Positions 16,239 through 25,004 of a stretch of 64,000 nt of DNA are shown here, piece after piece. The stretch's first letter is position 1. Each line of letters starts with the position of its first letter. Below the pieces are notes generated by a model that was given only the letters and a program-made list of their open reading frames with translations, made no database searches and was not told where the DNA came from. Both the position numbers and the translations under genes were made by a program. This stretch comes from Kaistella sp. 97-N-M2. Lineage in GTDB: Bacteria; Bacteroidota; Bacteroidia; Flavobacteriales; Weeksellaceae. The DNA is taken from the NCBI RefSeq assembly GCF_021513235.1, contig NZ_CP090976.1, positions 2,728,001 to 2,792,000 on the forward strand, read 5' to 3'.

Positions 16239-16888
16239 TAACTATGGAAAAAATAAAAATCGCTATTGTAGATGATCATAAGTTGGTTTCGAAGGCCCTG
16301 GAAAATATGATTTCGTTTAATCCCAATTTTGAGGTCATCATGAACTGTTTCAACGGGCAGGATTTTTTAGACCAGCTCCGAAATACAGAAGTGCCGCCCG
16401 ATGTAATTTTGATGGACATCAATATGCCCATTAAAAACGGAATCGAAACTACCGAAGAAATTACCAAAGAGTTTCCCAACCTGAAAGTGATCGCCTTAAC
16501 CATGGAAGATAATGAATCGACCATCATTAAAATGTTACGCGCCGGAGCAAAAGGCTATTTATTGAAAGACATGTCGCCCGATATTTTATTTGATGCCATC
16601 GATATCGTACACAAGAAAGGAATTTTTTATACCGATTTGGTTACGCAAAGTCTACTGAAAATTAAGACCGAAGAAAAGTTTATGAATGAACTTCACGAAA
16701 CATTGAAAGAACGCGAATTGGAATTCATCAAACTGGCCTGCTCTGAACTTACCTATAGAGAAATCGCCGACCAAATGTTCTTAAGCCCAAGAACCATCGA
16801 TGGCTACAGAGATTCTGTTTTTGTGAAACTGAATGTAAAAACGCGCGTCGGAATTGTGCTCTTTGCCATCAAAAATAATTTATCTTAA
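16235..16888 (+). CDS. NarL/FixJ-type response regulator
   Basis: The N-terminal receiver (about 7-125) has the acidic residues in IAIVDDHKLVSKAL, phosphoacceptor D61 in VILMDINMPIKNG and a conserved Lys in GYLLKDMSP. A linker leads to a LuxR-type helix-turn-helix (about 155-215: LTYREIADQMFLSPRTIDGYR, shown by family pattern). The start overlaps the kinase stop; an ATG three codons inside (16244) is equally plausible. It is expected to be phosphorylated by the adjacent kinase. The repeated 15-mer in front of the operon and directly after this gene makes it the prime candidate binder of that element. Confidence 0.92.
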   Translation: MITMEKIKIAIVDDHKLVSKALENMISFNPNFEVIMNCFNGQDFLDQLRNTEVPPDVILMDINMPIKNGIETTEEITKEFPNLKVIALTMEDNESTIIKMLRAGAKGYLLKDMSPDILFDAIDIVHKKGIFYTDLVTQSLLKIKTEEKFMNELHETLKERELEFIKLACSELTYREIADQMFLSPRTIDGYRDSVFVKLNVKTRVGIVLFAIKNNLS

Positions 16889-16893
16889 AAATA

Positions 16894-16938
16894 GGGTGAT
16901 TTAACGCTTTCATCGCTCTGTTTTTACAATTACTTTTG
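16894..16938 (+). promoter_or_regulatory. Second GGGTGATTTAACGCT promoter, behind the response regulator gene
   Basis: The identical 15-mer lies at 16894-16908 and, again after exactly 22 nt, the -7 box TACTTTTG at 16931-16938. The 22-nt spacers of the two copies differ, so this is not a recent duplication of the operon promoter. Confidence 0.75.
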
Positions 16939-16942
16939 TCCG

Positions 16943-17001
16943 GTAAACACACACACAAATAATGAAAAAAAGAAGAACCGGTTTTTAACCGGTCTTTTTT
17001 T
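16943..17001 (+). ncRNA. Predicted short transcript (about 60 nt), possibly with an 8-codon ORF
   Basis: Expected to start about 4-6 nt after the -7 box at 16938 and to end at the hairpin 16976-17001. It contains ATG at 16962, the same distance from its -7 box as the start codon of the operon's first gene. This opens an ORF of eight codons (MKKRRTGF) whose stop lies inside the hairpin. It may be a small RNA, a micro-ORF or both. There is no experimental support in hand. Confidence 0.45.
16976..17001 (+). terminator. Intrinsic terminator
   Basis: ACCGGTT and its complement with a TTT loop are followed by seven T. On the minus strand the hairpin is also followed by a pyrimidine run, so it may end the sirtuin transcript too. 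Confidence 0.7.
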
Positions 17002-17035
17002 GCTCAAATCTCAAATTTTTTAAGTTTGATTGACT

Positions 17036-17725
17036 TCAGTATTCCTCTTTCAGTAAAATTGTTTTTAACTTTCGCATTCCCTCGGTAGCAGAGGTCTGGA
17101 AAAAGTTTTCTTTTTGAGTAAAACGGTTTTCGAGGTCCGGATCAATGACGAAAACCTTACAGTGTTTGGGTATATATTGAATGAGGCCGGCAGCGGGATA
17201 AACCTGCATCGAAGTGCCAACTACAAGAAAAACATCAGCCGTTTCCGCCACCACGATGGCTTTCTCCATCTCTGTTACCACTTCGCCAAACCATACAATG
17301 TGTGGCCGAAGTTGAATGCCTTCAAAATTGACATCTCCTAAATTTAAATCGTCCTCCCACGGAATTATTTGTGAATCTGAATTGACGGGCCGCGCTTTTT
17401 TCAGTTCACCATGAAGGTGAATGATTGTGTTAGAGCCGGCTTTTTCATGAAGATCATCTACGTTTTGCGTAATAATAGTGACGTCGAAATACGCTTCCAA
17501 TTCCGCCAAAATCAGATGAGCTTCATTGGGTCGAACTTCTTTCAGCTGTCGTCTGCGCGCATTATAAAAATCCAAAACTTTTTTGGGATCCCGCGCAAAA
17601 CCTTCGGGACTCGCCACTTCTTCAATTTTATGATTTTCCCACAAACCGTTTGAATCTCTGAAGGTTTTTACGCCGCTTTCCGCAGAAATGCCGGCACCGG
17701 AAAAAACGACAAGTTTCTTCTTCAT
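17036..17725 (-). CDS. Sir2 family NAD-dependent deacylase (class III, zinc-less)
   Basis: Removes acyl groups from protein lysines using NAD. The 229 residues show the NAD-binding GAGISAESGVKTFRD, the TQNVDDLHEKAG motif and the catalytic His in HLHGEL. The sequence FYNARRRQL contains the Tyr and Arg that in the SIRT5/CobB class select succinyl- and malonyl-lysine, so desuccinylase activity is likely. The four zinc-ribbon cysteines that usually follow HGEL are absent (ELKKARPVNSDS in their place). It is leftward and stands alone between the two-component operon and a divergent GNAT gene. Confidence 0.9.
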   Translation of the reverse strand: MKKKLVVFSGAGISAESGVKTFRDSNGLWENHKIEEVASPEGFARDPKKVLDFYNARRRQLKEVRPNEAHLILAELEAYFDVTIITQNVDDLHEKAGSNTIIHLHGELKKARPVNSDSQIIPWEDDLNLGDVNFEGIQLRPHIVWFGEVVTEMEKAIVVAETADVFLVVGTSMQVYPAAGLIQYIPKHCKVFVIDPDLENRFTQKENFFQTSATEGMRKLKTILLKEEY

Positions 17726-17829
17726 TTCATTTTTTTTTAAAAATACAAAATTAAAATCGCTCTTTTCCTTATTTGATTCTGAAAAATCTTATTTAATTTG
17801 TAGCATAAAATATTTGAAATACTTCAAAA

Positions 17830-18345
17830 ATGAGCGAATATAGTTTAAGAAAAGCCCACCAAAACGATCGCGAAACCATCTGGCAAATACTTCTAGACGC
17901 CATAAGCAGACGCAGAAATGAAGGGAGCCGTCAATGGCAGGATGGTTATCCCAATAGCGATACGGTTAAAACTGATCTGAAAGATGAAGTGGGTTACGTT
18001 CTGGAATGTGACGGCGAAATTGCAGGTTACGCTGCCATCATTTTCGATATTGAACCCGCCTACGAAAATCTGGAAGGGAGATGGCTTAACGAAGATTCCT
18101 ACGTGGTCGTTCACCGCGTAGCCGTTTCGGAAAAATTTATAGGGAAAGGATTAGCAACAAAGTTATTTGAAATGATTGAAACGGTGGCAAAGTCCGAAAA
18201 TGTGTTTAGTATTAAAGTTGATACGAATTTCGACAATTTTGCCATGCTGAAAATTCTGGACAAACTTAATTATACTTACTGTGGCGAAGTTTATTTTCGC
18301 GGCAGCGCCCGAAAAGCATTTCAAAAGATTCTTGTTCAAGATTGA
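17830..18345 (+). CDS. GNAT family N-acetyltransferase
   Basis: Acetyl-CoA dependent acyltransferase of unknown substrate, 171 residues. The fold is visible as an N-terminal strand and helix (SLRKAHQNDRETIWQIL), a central strand GEIAGYAAIIF, the motif A acetyl-CoA loop VAVSEKFIGKGLATKLFEMI at about 98-117, and motif B (IKVDTNFDNFAMLKILDKL, then Y) at about 130-150. It is divergent from the sirtuin gene (104 nt apart). A link between lysine acetylation and the deacylase is tempting but unproven. gpmI follows 78 nt later behind its own -7 box. Confidence 0.88.
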   Translation: MSEYSLRKAHQNDRETIWQILLDAISRRRNEGSRQWQDGYPNSDTVKTDLKDEVGYVLECDGEIAGYAAIIFDIEPAYENLEGRWLNEDSYVVVHRVAVSEKFIGKGLATKLFEMIETVAKSENVFSIKVDTNFDNFAMLKILDKLNYTYCGEVYFRGSARKAFQKILVQD

Positions 18346-18395
18346 AAAACCCTTAATTAAAACCGGATTTCACGGTCTTTTCAGGTCTAATTCAC

Positions 18396-18403
18396 TAAAT
18401 TTG
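18396..18403 (+). promoter_or_regulatory. -7 box of gpmI
   Basis: TAAATTTG, perfect TAnnTTTG, ends 20 nt before the gpmI ATG. Confidence 0.5.
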
Positions 18404-18423
18404 TGTAAATAAAAATTATTACA

Positions 18424-19953
18424 ATGTCAAAAAAAGCCATCTTAGCTATTCTCGATGGATGGGGATTAGGTACAGATTCTAAAGTTTCCGCTATCGCACA
18501 GGCCAACACGCCATTTATAGATTCTTGTTTTGTCAATTTTCCGCACACAACGCTCGAAGCAAGCGGAATAGCCGTGGGTTTACCCTTTGGACAAATGGGC
18601 AATTCGGAAGTCGGACACATGAATTTAGGCGCGGGCAGAGTGGTTTATCAAAATCTCGTAAAACTTAATATAGCCGTAGAAAACGCAACTTTAGGTAAAG
18701 AAAATGTTATTACAGAAGCCTTTGATTACGCAGTAAAAAATAAAAAGAAGGTTCATTTTATCGGGCTGGTTTCCGACGGCGGCGTGCATTCTCACATTAA
18801 CCATTTGAAAGGTCTTTTGAGCGCTGCTCATGAAAATGGTTTGCAGGATAATGTTTTCGTTCATGCTTTTACCGATGGACGCGACTGTGATCCTCATTCG
18901 GGACGCGGATTTATACGGGAACTTCTCGATCATATGGCAGTCACCACAGGAAAGTTGGCGACCGTTGTGGGCAGATATTACGCGATGGACCGCGACAAAC
19001 GTTGGGAACGTATTAAATTGGCGTACGACGCTATGGTAAATGGTTTGGGCGAATCGACGGGTGATATTTTAGCCTCCATCGAAAAGTCCTACGAAAACGA
19101 TATTACCGACGAATTCCTAAGACCATTGATTTGCGTGAAAGAAAGCAATTTGCCGGTCGCCAGAATCGAAAATTATGATGTGGTCTTTTGTTTTAATTTC
19201 CGCACAGACCGCGGGCGAGAGATTACGGAAGTGCTTTCCCAATCCGACCTGCCGGAATACGGAATGACCCATCTGAATCTTTATTATGTTACAATGACGA
19301 ATTTTGACAAGACTTTTAAAAATGTTCGTGTTGTTTTTGATGAGAATATTCTGCAGGGTACAATGGGCGAGGTTTTGGAAAAAAATGGCAGAACGCAGAT
19401 CCGGGTTGCTGAAACGGAAAAATATCCGCACGTTACCTTTTTCTTTTCCGGCGGGAGAGAAAATGAATTTGTCGGCGAAAGACGGCTGCTCTGTCCGAGT
19501 CCAAAAGACGTTCTCACGTATGATTTCAAACCCGAGATGTCGGCGTACGACATTACCGAAAAAATTCTTCCGGAGATCCAAAACGAAACTGCAGACTTTA
19601 TCGTTTTAAATTTTGCCAATACAGATATGGTGGGCCACACGGGCGTTTTTTCGGCGGCAGTAAAAGCAGCGGAAACCGTAGATCAATGTATTGAGAAAGT
19701 TGCGACTGCGGCTTATGAGCATAATTATGCGGTTTTTATTTTAGCCGATCACGGAAATTCGGATGTTATGATTAATCCGGACGGAAGCCCAAACACGCAG
19801 CATTCTACGAATTTGGTTCCGTTAATTGTGATGGACAAAGACCACACGTGGAATTTAAAACCCGGCAAACTGGGCGATATAGCACCCACCATCTTAAAAG
19901 TAATGAACATTGAAATACCCGAAATCATGACCGGCGATGTTTTAGTAAGCTAA
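18424..19953 (+). CDS. gpmI: 2,3-bisphosphoglycerate-independent phosphoglycerate mutase
   Basis: Interconverts 3- and 2-phosphoglycerate in glycolysis and gluconeogenesis; a dimanganese enzyme of the alkaline phosphatase superfamily. The 509 residues are full length. The metal-binding start AILDGWGLG and the phosphoserine S61 in GQMGNSEVGHMNLGAGR are intact. The phosphotransferase insert follows (SDGGVHSHINHL, TDGRDCDPHSG, VVGRYYAMDRDKRW). Later metal ligands lie in NFANTDMVGHTG and ILADHGNSD. It is monocistronic: own promoter, and a hairpin after the stop. Confidence 0.97.
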   Translation: MSKKAILAILDGWGLGTDSKVSAIAQANTPFIDSCFVNFPHTTLEASGIAVGLPFGQMGNSEVGHMNLGAGRVVYQNLVKLNIAVENATLGKENVITEAFDYAVKNKKKVHFIGLVSDGGVHSHINHLKGLLSAAHENGLQDNVFVHAFTDGRDCDPHSGRGFIRELLDHMAVTTGKLATVVGRYYAMDRDKRWERIKLAYDAMVNGLGESTGDILASIEKSYENDITDEFLRPLICVKESNLPVARIENYDVVFCFNFRTDRGREITEVLSQSDLPEYGMTHLNLYYVTMTNFDKTFKNVRVVFDENILQGTMGEVLEKNGRTQIRVAETEKYPHVTFFFSGGRENEFVGERRLLCPSPKDVLTYDFKPEMSAYDITEKILPEIQNETADFIVLNFANTDMVGHTGVFSAAVKAAETVDQCIEKVATAAYEHNYAVFILADHGNSDVMINPDGSPNTQHSTNLVPLIVMDKDHTWNLKPGKLGDIAPTILKVMNIEIPEIMTGDVLVS

Positions 19954-19977
19954 ATTTCGACACAAAATAATCAACCA

Positions 19978-20008
19978 AAACGGCAGCCATAGTCTGTCGT
20001 TTTTTTAT
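19978..20008 (+). terminator. Intrinsic terminator of gpmI
   Basis: ACGGCAG pairs with CTGTCGT (one G-U pair) and is followed by seven T. Confidence 0.65.
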
Positions 20009-20188
20009 TTATAAAAGCAGACCATTTTCTTGGGAAAGCTCTTTTTCATATAAATAATATTATAACACCTGAAATTATACATCATATTAATAATATACTG
20101 ACTGATTTTAGTTGTGCGTTAAATACAAGTTTTACTTTGCTTTCATACTTTTTACACGGTTACTTATGCATCAAATACTATTTTATGT

Positions 20189-20196
20189 TATCTTTG
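20189..20196 (+). promoter_or_regulatory. -7 box of the acyl-ACP desaturase gene
   Basis: TATCTTTG, a perfect -7 element ending 22 nt before the start codon. No clear TTTG is present at -33. Confidence 0.5.
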
Positions 20197-20218
20197 CTAT
20201 TCAAAATAAAAAGTAAAG

Positions 20219-21196
20219 ATGTACAATAAATTAGTAAGACTTGAGGTAATGAGAAATCTGGGAACAGAAGTAAATGACTTCATTTCATCATATCTAACCC
20301 CTGTTGAAAAAATTTGGCAACCTACCGATTTTCTACCGGATCCTTCCTCTAACGAGTTTAAATATGACGTTGAAGAACTGCAAACCTATGCAAGAGAAAT
20401 GGATTACGATCTTTTCGTAACTTTAATTGGCGACTGTATAACCGAAGAAGCTTTACCTACGTACGAATCCTGGCTTATGGGTATCGACGGCGTAAACGTT
20501 GAAGAAGGGTCCGGCTGGGCACAGTGGATCCGAAGCTGGACGGCCGAGGAAAACCGCCACGGAGATTTGCTCAACAAATACCTTTACCTCTGTGGTAGAG
20601 TAGATATGCGGGAAGTTGAAATTACCACTCAATATTTAATTCAGGATGGTTTGGATATTGGAACGACCATGGATCCGTACCGAAACTTTGTTTATACAAG
20701 TTTTCAGGAAACGGCCACCAACGTTTCGCACAGAAGGGTAGGATCTTTAGCAAAACAGACCGGAAATACAAAATTAGCGAAAATGTGCGGAATGATTGCT
20801 GCCGATGAAGCCCGCCACGCCAAAGCCTACAAACACTTCGTTACAAGAATTTTTGAGGTCGATCCTTCCGAAATGATGCTCGCATTTGAAGATATGATGC
20901 GTAAGAAAATTGTTATGCCTGCACATTTAATGCGCGAGTCCGGCCAAAAAGCCGGCGAACTCTGGTCTCATTTTTCCGATGCGGCACAAAGAGCCATGGT
21001 CTATACAGGTTACGATTATATCAACATTTTAAGTGAATTGTTGGGAGATTGGAAAATTGAACATATCACAGGTCTAAATGAGAAAGCCGAGAAAGCACAG
21101 GAATATTTAATGAAACTTCCCGGAAGACTACAGAAAATTACGGACAGGATTGCAACACCGGATCTGGAGCACCAGTTCAAATGGATTAAATCTTAA
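20219..21196 (+). CDS. Acyl-ACP desaturase (stearoyl-ACP 9-desaturase type)
   Basis: Soluble diiron enzyme that introduces a double bond into ACP-bound acyl chains, controlling membrane fluidity. The 325 residues carry the two iron-ligand helices of the FA_desaturase_2 family: TAEENRHGDLLNKYL (EENRHG, about residue 110) and IAADEARHAKAYKHF (DEARHA, about residue 200), plus the earlier Glu in GDCITEEALPTYE. There is no membrane segment, as expected. It stands alone behind its own promoter and is followed by a hairpin. Regulation by temperature is common for the family but not visible here. Confidence 0.95.
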   Translation: MYNKLVRLEVMRNLGTEVNDFISSYLTPVEKIWQPTDFLPDPSSNEFKYDVEELQTYAREMDYDLFVTLIGDCITEEALPTYESWLMGIDGVNVEEGSGWAQWIRSWTAEENRHGDLLNKYLYLCGRVDMREVEITTQYLIQDGLDIGTTMDPYRNFVYTSFQETATNVSHRRVGSLAKQTGNTKLAKMCGMIAADEARHAKAYKHFVTRIFEVDPSEMMLAFEDMMRKKIVMPAHLMRESGQKAGELWSHFSDAAQRAMVYTGYDYINILSELLGDWKIEHITGLNEKAEKAQEYLMKLPGRLQKITDRIATPDLEHQFKWIKS

Positions 21197-21223
21197 GGTC
21201 CAATACATAAAATTATATTTTAC

Positions 21224-21256
21224 GAGGGTGGTTGAAGTTTTCAACCGCTCTTTTAT
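21224..21256 (+). terminator. Intrinsic terminator of the desaturase gene
   Basis: GAGGGTGGTTGAA pairs with TTCAACCGCTC (one mismatch), followed by TTTTATTTT. It directly abuts the next promoter at 21262. Confidence 0.65.
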
Positions 21257-21261
21257 TTTAT

Positions 21262-21269
21262 TATCTTTG
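21262..21269 (+). promoter_or_regulatory. -7 box of the HAD/map gene group
   Basis: TATCTTTG ends 20 nt before the ATG of the HAD gene. Confidence 0.5.
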
Positions 21270-21289
21270 CAAAACTGAAATTACACATA

Positions 21290-21721
21290 ATGAAAAGCAA
21301 TAAAAAACTGGCCATCGATTTCGACGGTACTGTTGTTGATGATGCCTATCCCGGCATTGGCAAACCCAAAACTTTTGCCTTCGAAACTTTAAAAAAGTTG
21401 CAGTCGGAAGGGTATCGTTTGATTCTTTGGACGTACCGCCACGGTAAAACCTTGGATGAGGCCGTAGAGTTTTGTAAAAAAAATGGCGTAGAATTTTATG
21501 CGGTGAATTCCAGTTTTGAAGGAGAAGTTTTCGACCCCGCCGACGCTTCCCGAAAAATTGATGCGGACCTTTTTATCGACGACCGAAACCTTGGCGGCTT
21601 TCCAGGCTGGGGAGAAATTTATAATATCATTACAGACCGCATTGAATTTCGCGTGGAAGGCACGGAAGTTTTGGCTTATTCGAAAATGAAAAAAGATAAG
21701 AAAAAAGGCCTTTTTTGGTAG
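21290..21721 (+). CDS. HAD-like hydrolase (BT0820 type)
   Basis: Small cytosolic protein of the haloacid dehalogenase superfamily, 143 residues. Motif I is AIDFDGTVVDD (nucleophile and acid Asp), motif II is near LILWTYRHGKTL, and the metal-binding motif IV is LFIDDRNLGGFPGW. The cap is minimal, so the substrate may be a large molecule or small phosphate ester; it is unknown. Family members in Bacteroides (BT0820) are structurally known without assigned function. It lies 43 nt before map on the same strand and behind its own promoter. Confidence 0.85.
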   Translation: MKSNKKLAIDFDGTVVDDAYPGIGKPKTFAFETLKKLQSEGYRLILWTYRHGKTLDEAVEFCKKNGVEFYAVNSSFEGEVFDPADASRKIDADLFIDDRNLGGFPGWGEIYNIITDRIEFRVEGTEVLAYSKMKKDKKKGLFW

Positions 21722-21764
21722 ATCTTTCTTTAAAATTTAAAAATATTTAACGCGATATCAATTC

Positions 21765-22574
21765 ATGATTATATTAAAAACACTCGACGAACTTCGCTTG
21801 ATGCGCGAAAGTGCCCAGTTGGTTTCTAAAACTTTGGGAATGATCGCGAAGGAAATAAAACCTGGCGTCACCACTTTACATCTCGATAATTTGGGTGGCG
21901 AATTTATCCGCGACCACGGCGGTGAGCCGGCCTTTTTGGGAATGTACGGTTTCCCTAAGAACCTCTGTATTTCTCCTAACGCAGAAGTTGTTCATGGAAT
22001 CCCGAATGAAAAACCTTTGGAAGAAGGCGACATCCTTTCCGTGGATTGCGGCGTTTATATGAACGGTTTTTACGGCGATCACGCCTATTCTTTTGAAGTC
22101 GGAGAAGTAGCGCCCGAAACTAAAAAATTACTCAAAGTCACAAAAGAATCTTTATACAAAGGCATTGAGCAGTGTGTCCGCGGAAAAAGAGTAGGAGACA
22201 TTTCTTACGCCATTCAGGAATATTGCGAAAAACATGGCTATGGCGTCGTTCGCGAACTGGTAGGTCACGGCTTAGGCCGAAAAATGCACGAAGATCCTCA
22301 AGTTCCAAACTATGGTAGAAAGGGCAGTGGCAAAGTGCTGAAAGACGGCATTGTTCTCGCGATCGAGCCAATGGTGAATTTAGGCACAGAAAAAGTGAAA
22401 TTTCACAGTGACGGCTGGACGGTGACTTCGCTGGATAATTCGCCTTCCGCACATTTCGAACACGATGTTTGCATCATCAACGGAAAACCGGTTTTACTTT
22501 CGACCTTTCAGTATATTTATGACGCTTTGGGAATCGTCAGCGACGAGGAAAAACCTTTTACGCTGGATTTTTAA
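21765..22574 (+). CDS. map: Methionine aminopeptidase, type I
   Basis: Removes the initiator Met from nascent proteins. Full length at 269 residues. The dinuclear metal ligands are all present: Asp in LSVDCGVYMNGFYGDHAYSF (two Asp), His in VGHGLGRKMHEDP, Glu in AIEPMVN and Glu in HFEHDV; the substrate His is in VVHGIPNE. There is no N-terminal zinc-finger extension. It ends 25 nt before the methyltransferase gene. Confidence 0.96.
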   Translation: MIILKTLDELRLMRESAQLVSKTLGMIAKEIKPGVTTLHLDNLGGEFIRDHGGEPAFLGMYGFPKNLCISPNAEVVHGIPNEKPLEEGDILSVDCGVYMNGFYGDHAYSFEVGEVAPETKKLLKVTKESLYKGIEQCVRGKRVGDISYAIQEYCEKHGYGVVRELVGHGLGRKMHEDPQVPNYGRKGSGKVLKDGIVLAIEPMVNLGTEKVKFHSDGWTVTSLDNSPSAHFEHDVCIINGKPVLLSTFQYIYDALGIVSDEEKPFTLDF

Positions 22575-22599
22575 GAAGCGTTCCCAAAAAACCTACTAT

Positions 22600-23367
22600 T
22601 TGAAAAACGTCACCAAATTTATCCTCAACAAAATTCCCCGACCTCTTTTAATTAAAGCGAGTATTTTGGCGCGTCCTTTAATCGTTCAGTTTTTTAAAGG
22701 CGACAATTTTACAGATCCCATCGACGGTAAGTCCTACCGGAAATTTTTGCCCTACGGTTACGGAAAACAACGCTTGAATGCCCTATCGCCGGGAACTTTA
22801 AGTTTGGAAAGGCATCGCCAGATGTGGCTGTACCTTCAGAATGAAACTGATTTCTTCACAAAAAATTACAAGGTTTTACATATCGCGCCGGAGCAGGAAT
22901 TTCTGCGGAAATTTAAAAAGATGAAAAATCTGGAATACATTTCGGCGGATTTATATTCTCCCATCGTTGATGTGAAAGCCGACATTTTAGCGCTGCCTTT
23001 TGCGGAGGAAAGTTTCGATATTATCTTCTGCAACCACGTTCTGGAACATATTGAGGACGACCGGAAAGCCATGAGCGAACTTTACCGCGTGCTGAAAAAC
23101 GGCGGATGGGGAATTTTTCAGGTGCCGATGAAAAATTCTCTGGAAAAAACCTACGAAGATTTTTCAATTAAAGATCCGAAAGAGCGGCAGAAACATTTCG
23201 GTCAGTACGATCACGTCCGCTGGTACGGAATGGATTATTTCGACCGTCTGAAAAGTGTGGGCTTCGACGTTGATATTAACTTTTATTCGAAGAAATTTCC
23301 CAAAGAGCTCATCCACAAATATGGTTTGATCGAAAATGAGATTTTGCCCGTTGTCACGAAGAAATAG
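22600..23367 (+). CDS. Class I SAM-dependent methyltransferase
   Basis: The N-terminal part is basic and hydrophobic (about 1-45). The SAM domain begins at about residue 95: motif I KVLHIAPEQEFLRKF, an acidic residue in YISADLYSP, then DILALPFAEESFDIIFCNHV and LEHIEDDRKAMSELYRVLKN, typical of Methyltransf_11. I chose the TTG at 22600 as start. The frame is open farther upstream, but the upstream ATGs lie inside map, while the TTG follows the map stop by 25 nt and begins the sequence (MKNVTKFILNKIPRPLLIK). The substrate is unknown. The map to methyltransferase spacing suggests co-transcription. Confidence 0.82.
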   Translation: MKNVTKFILNKIPRPLLIKASILARPLIVQFFKGDNFTDPIDGKSYRKFLPYGYGKQRLNALSPGTLSLERHRQMWLYLQNETDFFTKNYKVLHIAPEQEFLRKFKKMKNLEYISADLYSPIVDVKADILALPFAEESFDIIFCNHVLEHIEDDRKAMSELYRVLKNGGWGIFQVPMKNSLEKTYEDFSIKDPKERQKHFGQYDHVRWYGMDYFDRLKSVGFDVDINFYSKKFPKELIHKYGLIENEILPVVTKK

Positions 23368-23384
23368 CGAAGTGTTTTATTCAC

Positions 23385-23392
23385 TATCTTTG
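23385..23392 (+). promoter_or_regulatory. -7 box of era
   Basis: TATCTTTG, perfect match, 44 nt before the era ATG. Confidence 0.45.
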
Positions 23393-23436
23393 CGCTACTT
23401 TCAATATTGAATTTTAAACTTTGAACCTTTTTAAGA

Positions 23437-24312
23437 ATGCATAAAGCAGGATTTGTAAATATCGTAGGGAAGCCGAACGCCGGTAAATCTACACTTCTCA
23501 ACCAATTGATGGGCGAGAAATTAGCCATTGTTACGCAGAAAGCGCAAACCACACGTCACCGCATTTTCGGAATTTATAACGAAGAAGATTTGCAGATCGT
23601 TTTCTCCGATACGCCCGGCGTTTTGGATCCGAAATACGGACTGCAGGAAAAAATGATGGATTATGTGAAAGATTCTTTGCAGGACGCGGATGTTTTTCTT
23701 TTTATTGTTGATATTTTAGACCGTACGGAACCTTTCGAATTTTTGGTCGAGAAACTAAATAAAATTCCCGTTCCAGTCCTGATTCTCGTGAATAAAATTG
23801 ACGAATCCAACCAGGCAGATTTGGAGAAAACAATGGAGTTGTGGCACGAACGGATTCCGAAAGCAGAAATTCTGCCTATTTCTGCATTGAAGGGTTTTAA
23901 CACCGATGTTATTCTACCCAAATTAAAATCATTGCTGTCCGAAAATCCGCCGTATTACGACAAAGATCAATACACAGACAAGCCCGAACGGTTTTTTGTG
24001 AATGAAGCCATTCGCGAGAAAATTCTGTTGAACTATGAAAAAGAAATTCCATATTCTGTGGAAGTCGTTACGGAAGTTTTTAAAGAAACTGACGGAATTA
24101 TTTTTATCGACTCCGTGATCTACGTGGAGCGCGATACCCAAAAAGGCATCATCATTGGACACAAGGGGGACGCCATTAAAAAAGTCGGGACAGAAGCGCG
24201 AATTGACCTGGAAAAATTCTTTTCCAAGAAAATCCATCTCAACCTTTTTGTGAAAGTGAAAAAAGATTGGCGCAAAAACGACAGAGATCTAAAGAATTTC
24301 GGTTACAGTTAA
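23437..24312 (+). CDS. era: GTPase Era
   Basis: Essential GTPase that binds the 3' end of 16S rRNA and checks 30S maturation. The 291 residues have G1 GKPNAGKSTLLN at about 11-22, G2 TTRHRIFG, G3 DTPGVLD, G4 NKIDES and G5 ISALKG. A C-terminal KH domain (about 205-280) has the GIIIGHKGDAIKKVGTEAR loop. Length and domain order are standard. It is preceded by its own -7 box; the DoxX gene follows 62 nt later. Confidence 0.97.
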   Translation: MHKAGFVNIVGKPNAGKSTLLNQLMGEKLAIVTQKAQTTRHRIFGIYNEEDLQIVFSDTPGVLDPKYGLQEKMMDYVKDSLQDADVFLFIVDILDRTEPFEFLVEKLNKIPVPVLILVNKIDESNQADLEKTMELWHERIPKAEILPISALKGFNTDVILPKLKSLLSENPPYYDKDQYTDKPERFFVNEAIREKILLNYEKEIPYSVEVVTEVFKETDGIIFIDSVIYVERDTQKGIIIGHKGDAIKKVGTEARIDLEKFFSKKIHLNLFVKVKKDWRKNDRDLKNFGYS

Positions 24313-24374
24313 ACTAATCAACAAAAAATTACGTTCTATTAAGAATTTTTGTTAAATTTCATAAAAAATATTTC

Positions 24375-24803
24375 ATGAATTATTTTACATCAACCAAAAG
24401 TAATCCTTTAATTGTTGATATTGTTATTCTTGTTATTCGCATTTTCGTGAGTTTTGCAATGCTCTCGCACGGTTTCCCAAAACTTCAGCACTTATTTTCG
24501 GGCGAAGCTATCGAATTCTATGATTTCCTGGGAATGGGGCAGCAAACCAGTTTAATTTTAGCCGTTTTCGCGGAATTTGTGTGTTCTATTTTTATCATTT
24601 TAGGACTTTTCACGCGCTTTGCAGTGCTGTTTTTAGTAATCGCCATGGCGGTTGCAGGACTCGTTGTTCACAGTGCCGATCCTTTTGAAACCAGAGAGAA
24701 AAGTCTTCTTTATCTTTGCATCTATTCAATTCTTTTCGCATTTGGACCCGGAAGATATTCAATTGACCAGATGATCGGTAAAAGACGTGAATCCCGCTGG
24801 TAA
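24375..24803 (+). CDS. DoxX family membrane protein
   Basis: A 142-residue inner-membrane protein with four hydrophobic helices (about 15-35, 55-75, 80-100, 115-132). Family marks are LRIFVSFAMLSHGFPKLQHL-type sequence near the N-terminus and FAEFVCSIFIILGLFTRFAV in the middle. DoxX proteins associate with quinone- or thiol-linked redox enzymes in some bacteria, but most members have no assigned role. It is followed by a strong terminator. Confidence 0.9.
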   Translation: MNYFTSTKSNPLIVDIVILVIRIFVSFAMLSHGFPKLQHLFSGEAIEFYDFLGMGQQTSLILAVFAEFVCSIFIILGLFTRFAVLFLVIAMAVAGLVVHSADPFETREKSLLYLCIYSILFAFGPGRYSIDQMIGKRRESRW

Positions 24804-24830
24804 AAACGAATCACTTAATCAGATCAATAA

Positions 24831-24857
24831 AGCAGTAAATTTTTTACTGCTTTTTTT
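24831..24857 (+). terminator. Intrinsic terminator after doxX
   Basis: AGCAGTAAA and its complement with a short T loop are followed by six more T. Confidence 0.85.
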
Positions 24858-25004
24858 GTGCCATTATTTTCTGGTGGAAAGATCTTCATATAAAAATCTA
24901 AAATGAAAAATTTCTGCACTTATAAAATTAAAATACCGTGAAAAGACGACTGAATTTCCGTTGAAATGTAGATACTTTTATTTTGAAAAATAAAACCTTT
25001 AACC

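Noticed and set aside
17036..18345. Sirtuin and GNAT genes as a regulated acetylation pair
   Set aside because: They are divergent neighbours with no shared operator seen; adjacency alone is not enough for a finding.
22138..22452. 104-codon minus-strand ORF opposite map
   Set aside because: Its product has no recognisable motif and map on the other strand is fully conserved; a shadow frame.
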